Notes under the pieces: generated by a model | What the model was told of the DNA's origin: nothing | Database searches by the model: none | The model's input: the letters and a program-made list of their open reading frames with translations, nothing else | Translations under genes and position numbers: made by a program | NCBI GenBank assembly: GCA_964035755.1 | Contig: CAXIVR010000014.1 | Location: 53,203,034-53,267,033, forward strand | From: Teleogryllus oceanicus | Taxonomy: Eukaryota; Arthropoda; Insecta; Orthoptera; Gryllidae | Direction of reading: 5' to 3' | DNA length: 64,000 bases | Shown: in pieces, positions 33,424 to 45,098 of the stretch | Numbering within the stretch: position 1 is the stretch's first letter | How the letters are laid out: each line of letters opens with the position of its first letter

Positions 33424-35000
33424 GATGGAAGGACGTTGCTACGAGGTTACTTATTTGTGGACTGTTAATGATATCAGTTGGATTTGTATTCTGTTTGTGA
33501 GTGTTACTATTTTTTGTCTTGTGTTGTGGAAAAATCATGTGCGCGTTTCAAGAAAAACTGTGAAATCGCATAAGTTATTCAAAATGCTGGACGAATCAGG
33601 TGTAGACGTGGGAGGTGATGACAGCTCAGGGGACCAGTCTACGCATGAAATCACTTAAGTGATCTCATGCGAGTTCTAACGAAACAAACAGAGAATTATG
33701 AAAATTTAAAAATCAGATTAAAGACCAGATTTCAGGAAGTATGGAAATGGACGAGAAAATTAATTTGCGATTTTCAGAACACGAGAAAATGTGTCAGGAA
33801 AGATTTGATAGATTAGATAACTGTTTAGATAACCAATCCCAAAACTTGTAAAATTGGAAGAAGTTCGACCATGAAATCGGATCACTGAAAAATCAACTCG
33901 AGGGTAGGTGCGGAGAAATTGAGAACACCGTTGAGAGCTAGGTCAAGATTGGGGAATTCAAGGACCGAAACGAAAGAAAATTTAAAACCTACAGTCTGAA
34001 ATTCACCAGAAATTACGAGCATGCGACAATAAAATAGAGGCGTGTTGTGAGTCAGTAAATGGAAACATTGCCGGGTTACGGCCAAATGAACAGCAAATTC
34101 ACTCGGTTGGAAACAAACTTCACTCTGAAGTTAGTCAAATTCACGAAAGGGTAGAGAAATTGAAAAGATAGGTGATAGTAGTGAGGAAAGTTTCAGGAAA
34201 GGAAACTAAACTAAAGAAAGAAATAGATAAAAATGTGATTAATCTGGTAAAGGAAGAACTACAAAAGAAATGGAAAATCATCCAATTACGAATGCGTCTG
34301 CTGGTTCTGGATTAAAATTTTCTGGCTCCCCTCAGAATCTTTGCTTTTCGGGAAATCGGACGAAAATCCGAAAGTTTTTTGGATCATTGCGAAAATTATA
34401 TGATTTGACAAAGGCGTACCGCCTCACTTAAAACAAGATTTATGCAGGAACTTTTACGGGTAACGCCGCACACTGGCTCACTGCGTTAACACCTTTTCCG
34501 CAGACTTACGAGGAATTCCGAACTCGTTTTCTTTCACGTTACTGGGGAGAGCAGCGAGTTACGAGTTCGAGAGAAAAATTCTCGAGTAGATGGGATAAGC
34601 GAAGAAACCAATCATATTTAGATTACGCCATGGAAAAATTTCGGCTATTAAACTATGTGATCCGACGACAGATGATAAAAGATTATCTGGCTCCTAACCG
34701 CACACTTTCCTACTTACTGCAAAACCTTATTAACAGTGTACGATTTGACAATCTTGATCATTTTCAAGAATTGCTGGCGCAATTTGATAGAACGCGTCAA
34801 ACCCTTATGAAGAGAATTGGGACCGAAATCACAGGTTTTCGCCGAGGAAGATAATCGGAACAGGCAGTCAGGGCGCCGTGATGATCAGGGTCAGAGGAAT
34901 GGGGAACAACTCCGTCCGCCACCAAACTCAAATGACCGTAATAATAACACAACTAGTAGGAATGGACATCAGGATTCCATAAGACCGAGTCCGTCAAACT
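33424..35000 (+). pseudogene. gag-like region of the Ty3/gypsy element
   Basis: Fragments in several frames: a short basic leader near 33424, lysine/glutamate-rich coiled-coil-like sequence to 34260, then a retrotransposon-gag-like part at 34630-34854 (MEKFRLLNYVIRRQMIKDYL, later LLQNLINSVRFDN). A charged Asn/Arg-rich tail follows with no CCHC zinc knuckle seen. At least four frame breaks. Confidence 0.7.
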
Positions 35001-35089
35001 AGAACCGTTCGGGCTTTCTGGGTATCTGGGTTCCAAACAGAATTATCTCAGAGATACCAATATTCAATACTGTGTCAGTCAATTATGCC

Positions 35090-35460
35090 TTTTTGACCTA
35101 AACGACGACTTGAATGAACCTGTCAGAGAACAGAGCGAGAAAATGTCCGGTTGTGGAGTTTCTATTGAAAATCTTCAGTGTTCAAGCTTTGATAGACACT
35201 GGCAGTGAAATCAGTGCAATTTCTAGGAAGTTCTACTCAAAACTATTAAGCGAGCGCATTCAATACCAACTCTCCTACTATTAAATGTTTTGTTATTGGA
35301 GTAGGAAAGAAAAAATAAACCAATTACTATGCAGGCTTTGCTTTCTTTAAAATCGGGGAAATTTTATTTGATGTGCCATGTTTGATCATAGAGGATCTGA
35401 ATTACGACGTAATACTTGGGTTGATTTTACGGAAAATAATGGAGTAGTGGATTTTCTAGG
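35090..35460 (+). pseudogene. Aspartic protease remnant of the retrotransposon
   Basis: ALIDTGSEISAIS around 35183-35221 is the DTG active-site motif of retropepsins. Downstream frame breaks near 35280 and 35330. Confidence 0.75.
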
Positions 35461-35789
35461 AATCTTTGAGCTTCGGTGAGAATAGGAAATTGTAATCAAG
35501 GACGACGGTGATGACAAAATAGAAATCGGCATTTCATGCGCGTCCTGGAGTATGGGGATGACGTGAGTGGGTCATAAGCCGTGTGCCGCATAATGACTTT
35601 TCTGACTACGAACGGTCCCAGCTGCAAAGAATGCTTCTCAAATATGTAAATGTTTTGATCGTCCTGTACGTCCAATTAAAGACTTTTGCTTTCGAATTCG
35701 GTCACCGATGATTCACCTTTAAATGAAAAATTATCCCATTCCACAGTCGATGAGGAAGTAGATCAAACTTTAAAACTATGCTTAGCGAG

Positions 35790-36300
35790 GTATAATTGAA
35801 GATCTGTAACAGCTTATTTGAACCCTATTGTAGTGGTAAAGAAAAAGACGGGGTAAGGATTTGTTTAGATGCTCGACGGATCAACGAGGTTACTATCCCA
35901 GAAAACGAGGCACCTCAGAACACTGATGAAATTTTATGGAATTTAATAAAACAAAGATTTTTCGGCTTTAGATTTTTCAAGCTCGTATTGGCAAATTTCA
36001 ATTCACCCAGACGACAGAAAATTCACGGGATTTTTGTACAACGGGTTGACGTACGTCTGGAAAAGAATGCCTTTGGTCTGAAAACAGTGGAGCAGCCTTT
36101 GTTCGTTGTCTCGATGAGAAATTAGGCGACGAAATCAAACAATTCGTCACCCCTTATATCGACGATATTGTAATTTCGTCACAAAATTTCCAGGAACATC
36201 TCGGTCATTTAGAACAGTTATTGGAATGTTTGTCAGTACCACATGAAATTGAATCTTAATAAATCACAATTATGACGTCGAAATTTCATTTTGAAGTTAC
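35790..36300 (+). pseudogene. Reverse transcriptase remnant of the retrotransposon
   Basis: VRICLDARRINEVTIP near 35853 is the RT palm entry block of Ty3/gypsy pol. YIDDIVISS with the YxDD catalytic motif lies at 36155-36181, in another frame. Internal shifts lie between 35960 and 36130. Confidence 0.85.
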
Positions 36301-36559
36301 CGCGTTAGCACAGAGGGTGTACGAATTGACCAGAAGGTCAATGCCATAGACCAGATTTCACGCCCACAAAATGCCAAGCAATTAAAAGGATTTTTAGGCA
36401 TGTGCGTCTATCAATCTAGATTTATTCCAGGTTCAGGATTCTTGGCACCTCTCGTAAACCTATTGAGAAAAGGAACGAAATGGCACTGGACAGATGAGCA
36501 TGAACAGACATTCAAAAAATTAAGGTAGCTTTTCCATGGCCATTACAGTAAACCACCGG

Positions 36560-36970
36560 ACTTTTCCCAGCCATTTTATTTACAGACTGACAGCTCCAAC
36601 GTAGGCATTGGATGTGTTTTATCACAGCCTGATAAAGATGATCAGGTCATAAAATTGTTGCGGTCGCTAGCAGGTATTGAGGTCTAGTGAATTGCAATAC
36701 TCAATTACAGAGAAAGAGGCTTTATCAATTGTATGGGCTTTACAGAAAATGCTTGGGTACCTGGCTGGTAGGAAATTTTATATTATCACGGACCATAAAG
36801 CGTTAATTTTCTTAAAACGCTGCCACTGCACCAACGCCAGATTGTTACGGTGGGTGCTCTGGCTACAACAATTCGACTTTGAAATCCGGCATTGTCCAGG
36901 AATTAATAATCCTATTGCAGATTTTTTAAGTCAGTTACCTACGCATCAAATCAGAAAGTTCAGAATGAAA
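36560..36970 (+). pseudogene. RNase H domain remnant of the retrotransposon
   Basis: LQTDSSNVGIGCVLSQ near 36580, YSITEKEALSIVWAL near 36700 (catalytic Glu), and FYIITDHKALIFL near 36775 (catalytic Asp), ending ADFLSQLP. Confidence 0.88.
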
Positions 36971-37199
36971 CAGTGTATTTTATTAATGCCATTAATTTAA
37001 ATGTGACCCCTATTCCGGAAATGCAGCCTAGGAATCTTCAAGGTTACAGGAACAAGATGCCGTTATTGGCAAAGCAAACTATTTTGCAGACTTCTTTAGA
37101 TCAAAATGACCCACTTTTCGAAAAGTTAAATCACAATCCTGGCTTAGTTAAACTTTCTAGTAATTTGTTATGTTCGAACCAAAAACAGCCAGATGAGTA

Positions 37200-38230
37200 T
37201 CGTATTTGGATACCTACAGAATTACTGACAAATTAATTACCCATGTTCACCAAAGCACGGCATTTCGGTGGAAATAAGATCCTAAAAGTACTTCTAACTT
37301 TCGCATACTGGAAAGGCATGGCGAGACAAACTAGAGCCACGGTCTCGAAATTGTCACCTGTCAAGACTAAATATCCTAATAGGCATTATGAAGGCCCGAT
37401 GCAACACGTTATCGATCAGCCCCAAATGAATTGGCCTGCCTTGATCTGTACGGACCGTTACCTACTGCGAGGTACGGTTACAAACACATCCTCGTAATCA
37501 TTGATTCCTTTTCTAAATTTCACAGCTCTATCCGATAACGAGACCTACTGCACAAATTGTTTAAAACGATTGATCCGGATTTCTTTCAGACTGCAGGGTC
37601 TTACCAGAAAATTTTAAGCGATCATGCCTCCCAATTTACCGGAACGTTTTGAAACAAACACTAGAAAATGAAGGAGTCTCTGTTATTTTCCTCCATCAGA
37701 CATCCTCAATCTAACCGAGTGAGAGGTCATGAGAGAAATCTCACGTTTATTCGAGCTTACATCCCTCAAAATCATAAAGAATGGCCTCTACTAATTAGTA
37801 ACATTAATGACTGGATTAATATTATAGAACATGATTCTATTGGTATGACGCCTGTATGAGGCGCATTTCGGAAGAAACCTAAACATTCTTTCCCTTTGTT
37901 GGCCCGATTGGCAGGACAGCAGGTCCCTAATTACGAAACCGTTGCAGGATTATATTAGATAATATCACTAAGAATGCCAGGAAGAGGAAGCCCTCGTAAA
38001 GAACCCTACCACTTTCACGTAGGTGACAAAGTACTGTCAGGACCCCTAGAGTTAGTGATCAGCCTGCTGGATTATTCCATAAATTTTTCCTCTATTTACG
38101 GACCATTTGTTATTGAAACGATTCCGTGCCCAAATGTATCCTCTTAAAAGACTTGGATGGGCTCCCAGCAGGAAGTACAATTTTATAATTTGCGACCATT
38201 TAAAGTTAAACTATTCTGTAGATTTTATTT
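37200..38230 (+). pseudogene. Integrase remnant of the retrotransposon
   Basis: HFGGNKILK near 37261 is the HHCC zinc-binding neighbourhood. A DLYGPL-type first catalytic block lies near 37440-37460, SDHASQF (second Asp) near 37620, and a YHFHVGDKVL C-terminal block near 38010. Several frame breaks. Confidence 0.75.
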
Positions 38231-38560
38231 AAACCACTGATTGACAATCTCTGACATAATTCTTCGGTACCTTGGGTCCGGCACAGTTGCAGTCTTCGTG
38301 TCGCTGAGAAAAATTGGAAGAATTTTGATTTAATTCTTTTATTCTGATTAAATAGTAGTTAATAGTTCTTTTGCTTTTATTTAAGTAAAGGTTGCAAATT
38401 TTTTCTTGAATATTGAATGTTGTTTTGATTCATTTTTTCTTTAATTATTCACCAGTTATGAATCTAATATTCAGGTAACGTTTTTTTGTTTTTCAACGAG
38501 ATAAAACTCTTAATTTTCAAAATTAAAATTCTTCAAAACTCCGATTTTTATCTCTATCCG

Positions 38561-38572
38561 AAGGAGGGCAAA
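38561..38572 (+). other. Polypurine tract of the retrotransposon
   Basis: gaaggagggcaaa lies directly before the 3' LTR start and would prime plus-strand DNA synthesis. Confidence 0.7.
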
Positions 38573-39892
38573 TGTGACGTAACCGAATATTGGATTAAAA
38601 ATAAATACACTTATTTTGTTATTACTGTTCAGAAGCGTGCGTGCCCAACCAGGTGCGACCTAAATCACTTCGCAGCATCTACGCCGCTCCTTAGCGTCGC
38701 CGAGCAAGGGGTGAGTGTTTAGATAACGCCTCGAAAACCCCTCAGGGACCACCGACCAGGCTCCACGCGGGCGGCGCGGCGACCGCTCCGTGTTTGTTTA
38801 CAGGAAGTGTGCGAGAGGCGTTCTGGAAAATTCCATCAAAATTACCGACAAGACGCGTAATCTGATTGGAGCAATATTATTTTCGGCGTAGTAACTTTCG
38901 GCCAGTAACAACGTCTTCCAAAATTTCTGTAGAAACTTCTAGAACATTCATGAAATTGGGGGAAAGAGGTTCGTGGGCGCTGAGACGCGCTGAGGGCAGA
39001 CAGAAGCGAGGAGTCTTTGGACAGAGGCGCGGGGACGCCCAAGTCGATGCGGACACAGAGGCGGGGACGCTCATGTTGTACAGGTGTGGACGCGGAGGTC
39101 ATCCGAGTTGTGTAGGCGCTAGGATGAGCGCGAAGTAGCATGATTAGAGTGCGATTTGTGGTATTATCGCACCGCGTGTCATTAGATTGAGAAAAAAGAA
39201 CTTTATCTAGTAATGTTATTTGTTTCTCTGCTCGTTTACGCCCGCGCCGTGTATCGCAAGTTACGCGATTACGAAAATACGATCTGTCGTCACCGATCTG
39301 TCGTCACCGCTACCGCCGACGTCCCAGCTGATGTCGTGGTTAACTCTACTCTCTTGAATGGGAGCAGGCTGCGAGAGGAATCCACCCTCCGCCCCTAAAG
39401 GGCGTGCCGTCCAGAAGAAAGGAGCCCAGCTGTGTTGCCTGTTTGGAGGCCGTTCACCCTAGCGCGTCCTCCTGCCGCAGCGGTGATTCTAATAATCTGT
39501 CGAGCTCCGACAGACAAAACAAACATTCATTACGCCCTTCAGCTTACCTGGACTGTTGTCAACATTCAGAAGGTGCAGGCGCGCATTGGCCTTTTCTTTT
39601 TATTTTTAGCGCATCTCTTTTTGCTTTATTTGTTTTAAGTAATTTGATCGTATTAGTTTTAAGATTGCATAAAAAAAAACAAGGGTTTAAAAAAACTGAG
39701 CTCAGATAATAATGTCAATTTACCATTTTAATTTCTCATTAAATTTACATTTTTTTTGTCTTTAAACTTTCTTTCAATTGACCTCTGTCACGTAGCCACG
39801 TCCGTCCACAACCTAAATTTCAGGCTCTACCCGTCACCTGAGCTAGCCGGCAATTACAGCACAGGTAGGTGGGGGCGTCGCAATTTTTACTT
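38573..39892 (+). repeat. 3' LTR
   Basis: 1320 bp, aligned end to end with the 5' LTR. Many differences are single-base indels in homopolymers (for example the G run near 32082-32090 against 38707-38711). ORFs inside both LTRs are not genes. Confidence 0.93.
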
Positions 39893-42800
39893 CATTATTT
39901 CTGAATAGTACACAAAAATCATACCACTTTGTTTCATTTTACTTAAATGAAAGCAATTAAATAAAATAAAGAATTTTTTGTTAAATTATCCACTGTACAA
40001 ATACTTTTTGACGTGATTAGCTTGTGAAGCACAAAGCTCTATCTCAATAGTTACATATTTCTCTTGTACCCTACATTCCAACTCATAACAATGCCACCAA
40101 CTGTCAATACACCTCATCAGTGATCTCAACTATAAACAGAGTTGGCACTGCGTATAGGCAAACTTGACGATTGCCTAGATTGCAAACCACAGCAAGGGGG
40201 TGCAATTTTGGTACATTTTTATAATAAATATTATTTTAGTTTCTTTTTAAATTTTGGCTTATTGGTACTGATCATATTATCAATAAAATTATTATTCATC
40301 TTGTAGGAAGAGAGCTTGATATGCACATTTACTATTGTTTCAATAATTATCGAATTCATTTTACTTTATCATTAATGTCTTTACGTTTATATTCTGAACA
40401 ACAATAATAAGTATGTGTGTATATTAATTCTCTCTTCTGAAGAATTTATTTGGGAGAGTTCATATTATTATATTGGGGGAGCAAACATCTCATTTTGCCT
40501 GGAGCTGAAAATAAACTAGCGCCAGCCCTGACTTTAAGAAAAGGTTGGGAGAAAGCAGTGCCAACCATCGTTCCATAAATCAAAAATAGACATCTTAGAA
40601 TGTCTCCTAAAAACAAATGCAATAGAAATGCTGTTAAAAAGGCATTCTTAATACTACAGTATGTGTGTAGCAACAACTGTTTCTAGAAAATAAGACATGT
40701 CTGTATTCATACAAATTTTGTTTTTCCTCTGGGTGACAAAAATTACAGATATGAGTTCACACAATCATACTCTGATCCCCCAGCTCATTAACTTCCAGAC
40801 TTATTTACACTCTACACTGAACCGAAATAGTAAACCTCGCAATCAACCAAACCATCCCACATACAAACAATAACTCGAAAATGAATCAATTATATGATGA
40901 TCTTAACACAAGCAAGTCAGAAGTAGACAAAATATTAACCAGAGTGTATGTTGAATAAACCACAAGTCACGGAAGTTTCAAGAATATTTCCTCTTTGTTG
41001 CAAAGTCCAATGTCTTTTAAATAAGCCCTTCCCAACAAGAAAATCATAGTTGTGGATAAACACTTTTTAAAATTCCATAATGAAATTATCCTAAGGAAAC
41101 TGTTTTTAAACTCTACTGGTATAAAATGAAATAAAATTGTTGATATAAAACATGGAATTTAGTTACTTCACAACAACAACAAAACTGGAAATGTGTTATG
41201 AGATGAAGGATTATACAAGAGTTGTTTTGTGATAAAAGAAGGAAGTGAAAGTGAAATAAAATGCGAAAGTGAATAAAATTGAATAAAAATAAAGGCTTTT
41301 TTCTATCAGATAGCTCATGTTTTTATTGCACATTTACCTTACTCCTTCCAATACACTTTTTTTTTCCTGCTTAGAGTCAAAAGGAAATTAGGACTCCTCT
41401 ACATTTGTCTTTACAAGTGAAAACTGTACAAGTTTTTGTAAAAGGCCATAGAAGATCTTACTAATTTTAAAGAGAAATCTTATTGAAACTCCAAATAAAA
41501 ACTCGACTTTGTTAATTCTAATGATCAGAGAAGTAATGCAATACAACTAAATGGGTAAATAATATTTTAGTTTTCAATACTAATTGTAAACAACAAACAA
41601 AACAAGTAGATACCAAAATTTCTATTGAAAGCAAAAATCCTTAAATAAAGTTAGATTGACTGTCAATTCTCAATAAAATATTCTGTTAAATAAATCTGAC
41701 ATGAAATGTCAACTTTAACTTTCTTTTAAGATTTCTCAAAATTTATTTAATGTATCACATTAATTATTCTAAATGTACTCATTGTACTACCACTGTATAA
41801 TACACGAGTTCAAAATATAAAATTAAATATTCAATGTTTAGTTTAGATAACAATATTCCTGAAATTTACTATAAATTCTATAGAATAATGCCTCCTCTAA
41901 CATCATCAAAAATCATGTGTTCCAATGTAATTTTAAATTTTAAAATTAGATGTGAATAATTTTTAAAAATTAAAGCTATAATGGGGAAGCTGTCTGCTCA
42001 TTACATAACACAAAAAGAAAGAATAAATCACAAATTTCTTCCTTCAATCACTTGCTTTGCGAAACATTATCTTGCTGGAACTCAAAACTGTTTTTCCAAA
42101 ACAAGCGAAGGAAAAGAAAGTGCACGTACCTTTAACGTGCATTTAAAAAAAATAATTATTTACCAGGTATTGATCACCACCATTTAGATGGTTTAGATGG
42201 GCATCACCCCTCCCCAACTATTTATTTATTTATTTTACGTCAAAAAACAGTTAAAAAACTGCGTATGACACATGCTATGGAGAAAAGTGAATTGTGTTCA
42301 CATTTTCAAAATTCTGTGATCCCTACACTAAGTCATATACTACTTAAAGTTTGAATTTTGAAAGGAGAAAAAAAAAATCCCATGTAAAAAAATCTATTTT
42401 AAAGGATAAATAAAATAAATTTTGAATTTTGAAAGGGAAAAAAAAAACAAAAATCAAAACAAAAACAAAACACAAAAACTCCCATGTGATAAAATCTATT
42501 GTGATAATCTATGTGATAAAACTAGCAGACATGAATTGATGTGTTTTTAACATGACAGTATTCAAGATGGCAAATAAACACCACAGAATGAATGGTTAGC
42601 TAAAATACAGGTTTCAATTACCCAGTGCTCTCTCTAGGTTACAGCACATGGCAACTATGGCAAGAGTCACAGGTGCCTATGGCAAAGAGCAAATTCAGTA
42701 TTGTGAAAAAATTAAATGGCAATAATTCATTTAATTGCCAAAATGAACTCTTTTAGATGGAAAAAATGGAAGAGCATTTGGTAAAATAAAAGACTCTTTT

Positions 42801-44288
42801 CATGCTCCAAACTTTTATGTCTTAATGTTACTTCATCATATACCATTTTTATCACTTTTGATACAAAAAAAGTGAGATGTTTACACATACCTTATTAGAA
42901 ATATTTTCCTATTCCTTTCCTTGTATGAATTCATATTTCTTACCTTATTACTTTCATTGTATGGAGAGTTTACTCAAAATTTTAATCACGTAGTAATTAT
43001 TTTTGTTTGCAATTAAATTACACATCATTAAACATTACATTAGAATGAAATGATCCCTGGCTTGGAGCAGCATCAAGTAGATGGGGCCAAAAGTTTTGGT
43101 TTGGGATCTCAAATAGGTATTTTCACCGTATGATTGTGACATGATTGGCTTCTCATACTACAATGAATCACATCTGAACCATTATCCCTCCATGATACAT
43201 TCTTCATCATCATTCACTGCTCATACACACTGTCCTTCCATCATCCATCCAATGAATCATAAAAACAAAGTACCAATGTGATTGTCTGCCCAGAAAAGGG
43301 CATAAATGTCATAAGCCTTCTTCTTCCCCAACACTTTAAAGAATTTCAATTATTTTTTTCTAATGAAATGTCAAAACTCTTCCAGGTAATTGTCTAAACA
43401 TAGGGGACAAACACGATCTCTCAAGAGTACAAGAACTTTTTTGGAAGGTGTCAACTTTAAAACTCTTTATTTCATTAGCATATTTTCATTCTTTTTACTC
43501 ATAATTTCTTTAAAGCATTTTTATTTCAATGTAACAGTAAGTATATAATTTTTAAAATTTTAAAATTTTAAATTCCTCTGTTCCATATAAAAAATTTTTA
43601 TTAAATAAAATCTCCATACTAGAAAAATAATAAATGCTGCTTTAACTAGGTTTCTTCAGCTTAGAACTGCCTACTTTAAACTACAATTTAATAAAATTTA
43701 TGTAAGATTTTAATAATGTTTTATATTATCTTGATGTAGGATAATGATTGGTACCAGTAGAATTAAATTAATTAAAACATATTTTAAAAAGTTTTTATCA
43801 CTGAAAATTTGCATGGAATAACCGAAAATTCTTGATATAAAACTTATTTTCAAAATGCTAATAAAAATATTAGGGTTCCGTATAATGGTTAGCCCTCTTC
43901 AGAACACAAGGCATTCAGAGCAAAAAATTAAAATATATATTATTCCAAATATAAATATGATAAATTGTTGTTGTAATTGAAGTGAGGATTAACATGTATC
44001 CTATAAATTCATGAAATATAGAAACACATGATTGGTTTTCTCTACGAACGACGATACGTGCTACCCCATTTCTTGTTTTTTATTTCCACGATCGACGACA
44101 TGGAAACCTACAATATACAACTACATACACGTGTAATATTCATTACACTTGGATTTACTACTTACAATTATAAAGCAATGTGTTCATTGCGTGGAAACAT
44201 TAATATTGTTAACAAATACACAATGAATTACCTTTTCTATAACAACACTATTGTGAAATACTTCAATGATTCTCACGCAGCACCAACC
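39893..44288. other. 4.4 kb AT-rich intergenic sequence
   Basis: No exon, RNA gene or clear repeat apart from 42222-42430. Several ATTT/AAAA-rich tracts. No ORF above 91 codons, none recognised. Confidence 0.5.
42222..42430 (-). repeat. Inverted copy of the 17563-17810 dispersed repeat
   Basis: tttattttacgtcaaaaaac, aactgcgtatgaca and tctgtgatccctacactaag mirror the 17.6-kb copy, with the TAAATA-type tail at the low-coordinate end. A partial re-duplication of the AAAGG-A run follows to about 42490. Confidence 0.75.
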
Positions 44289-44362
44289 GGCGCCGTGGCT
44301 TAGTTGGTTAAAGCGCCTGTCTAGTAAACAGGAGATCGAGGGTTCGAATCCCTCCGGTGCCT
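44289..44362 (+). tRNA. tRNA-Thr (AGT)
   Basis: Complete cloverleaf: acceptor GGCGCCG/CGGTGCC, D arm with GGCTTAGTTGGTTAAAGC, anticodon arm CCTGTCTAGTAAACAGG with anticodon AGT, T arm GAGGGTTCGAATCCCTC, discriminator T. CCA is not encoded, as expected in a eukaryotic nucleus. No intron. Confidence 0.97.
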
Positions 44363-44580
44363 GGGGCTTCCGCACCCGTTTTTGTTTCCTGATACAAAAA
44401 TATTTTATAACATTTTGGTCCGTCATATGAAAATGTATTCCTATTTAAGGCTAAGTCGCAATGGAAACAACAATTAAAATATTTTTGATTTAAATCATCG
44501 ATTCATTTTTTATTTCATTTTATGGGAAATACAAATCATAAATCTAATAATATGTTAAAAGTTAGAGCCCTTCAAATAGG

Positions 44581-44662
44581 GACGAGGTGGCCGAGTGGTT
44601 AAGGCGTTGGACTGCTAATCCAATGTGCTCTGCACGCGTGGGTTCGAATCCCATCCTCGTCG
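44581..44662 (+). tRNA. tRNA-Ser (GCT)
   Basis: Acceptor GACGAGG/CCTCGTC, anticodon arm TTGGACTGCTAATCCAA with anticodon GCT, long serine-type variable arm (TGTGCTCTGCACG), T arm with GTGGGTTCGAATCCCAT. Followed by a gcttttttgtt stretch containing a T run that would serve as a Pol III terminator. Confidence 0.97.
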
Positions 44663-45024
44663 TTGGCTTTTTGTTACTCCAAAGAAAAGAATGATTTCTC
44701 TTGAAGCTGATCTAAACTCCCTTCTACCAAAACAAAGATTTCTGTTGCGAATAGCCATGAAGAATTGTATATAATTGTATTTCTTATCGTTTAGATTCCC
44801 CTAGTAAATATGGAGAGACTTTCATTTTTGACTCAATATTCAATAAACAAAACAAGTGAGTTTTCAGGAAAATGCCGCAAATGAAATGTATAACAACTGT
44901 CAGAGACATTTTACTATTTGTTACAGCATTAAAATCAAAATAATTCATGAATGTAATTAATAGAAGAAACAATATTTTCCTTTACTCAAAATACAATGTA
45001 AAGAATTGCACACGCATCTCAGCC

Positions 45025-45044
45025 GCCTCCGTGGCGCAATCGGC

Positions 45045-45081
<37 letters not shown>

Positions 45082-45098
45082 GAGCCCACCCGGGGGCG
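45025..45098 (+). tRNA. tRNA-Asn (GTT)
   Basis: Acceptor GCCTCCG/CGGGGGC (one T-G wobble), D arm GGCGCAATCGGCTAGCGC, anticodon arm TTCGGCTGTTAACCGAA with anticodon GTT, T arm GGTGGTTCGAGCCCACC. A tttt lies 5 bp after the end. Confidence 0.97.

Larger units (their letters stand above)
31940..39892 (+). mobile_element. Ty3/gypsy LTR retrotransposon, complete but with broken ORFs
   Basis: Two LTRs of 1324 and 1320 bp begin TGTGACGTAACCG and end GGGCGTCGCA. ATTT at 31936-31939 and 39893-39896 is a 4-bp target duplication. An internal region of 5.3 kb carries gag-like, protease, reverse transcriptase, RNase H and integrase blocks in that order, the Ty3/gypsy order, with no envelope-like ORF. A purine tract precedes the 3' LTR. 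LTR pairs differ largely by 1-4 base indels, so the insertion is probably young and part of the apparent decay may be assembly error. Confidence 0.93.

Noticed and set aside
44184..44426. Antisense ORF with EGFEPSISCLLDRRFNQLS
   Set aside because: This phrase is the reverse-strand translation of tRNA-Thr, a well-known false protein.
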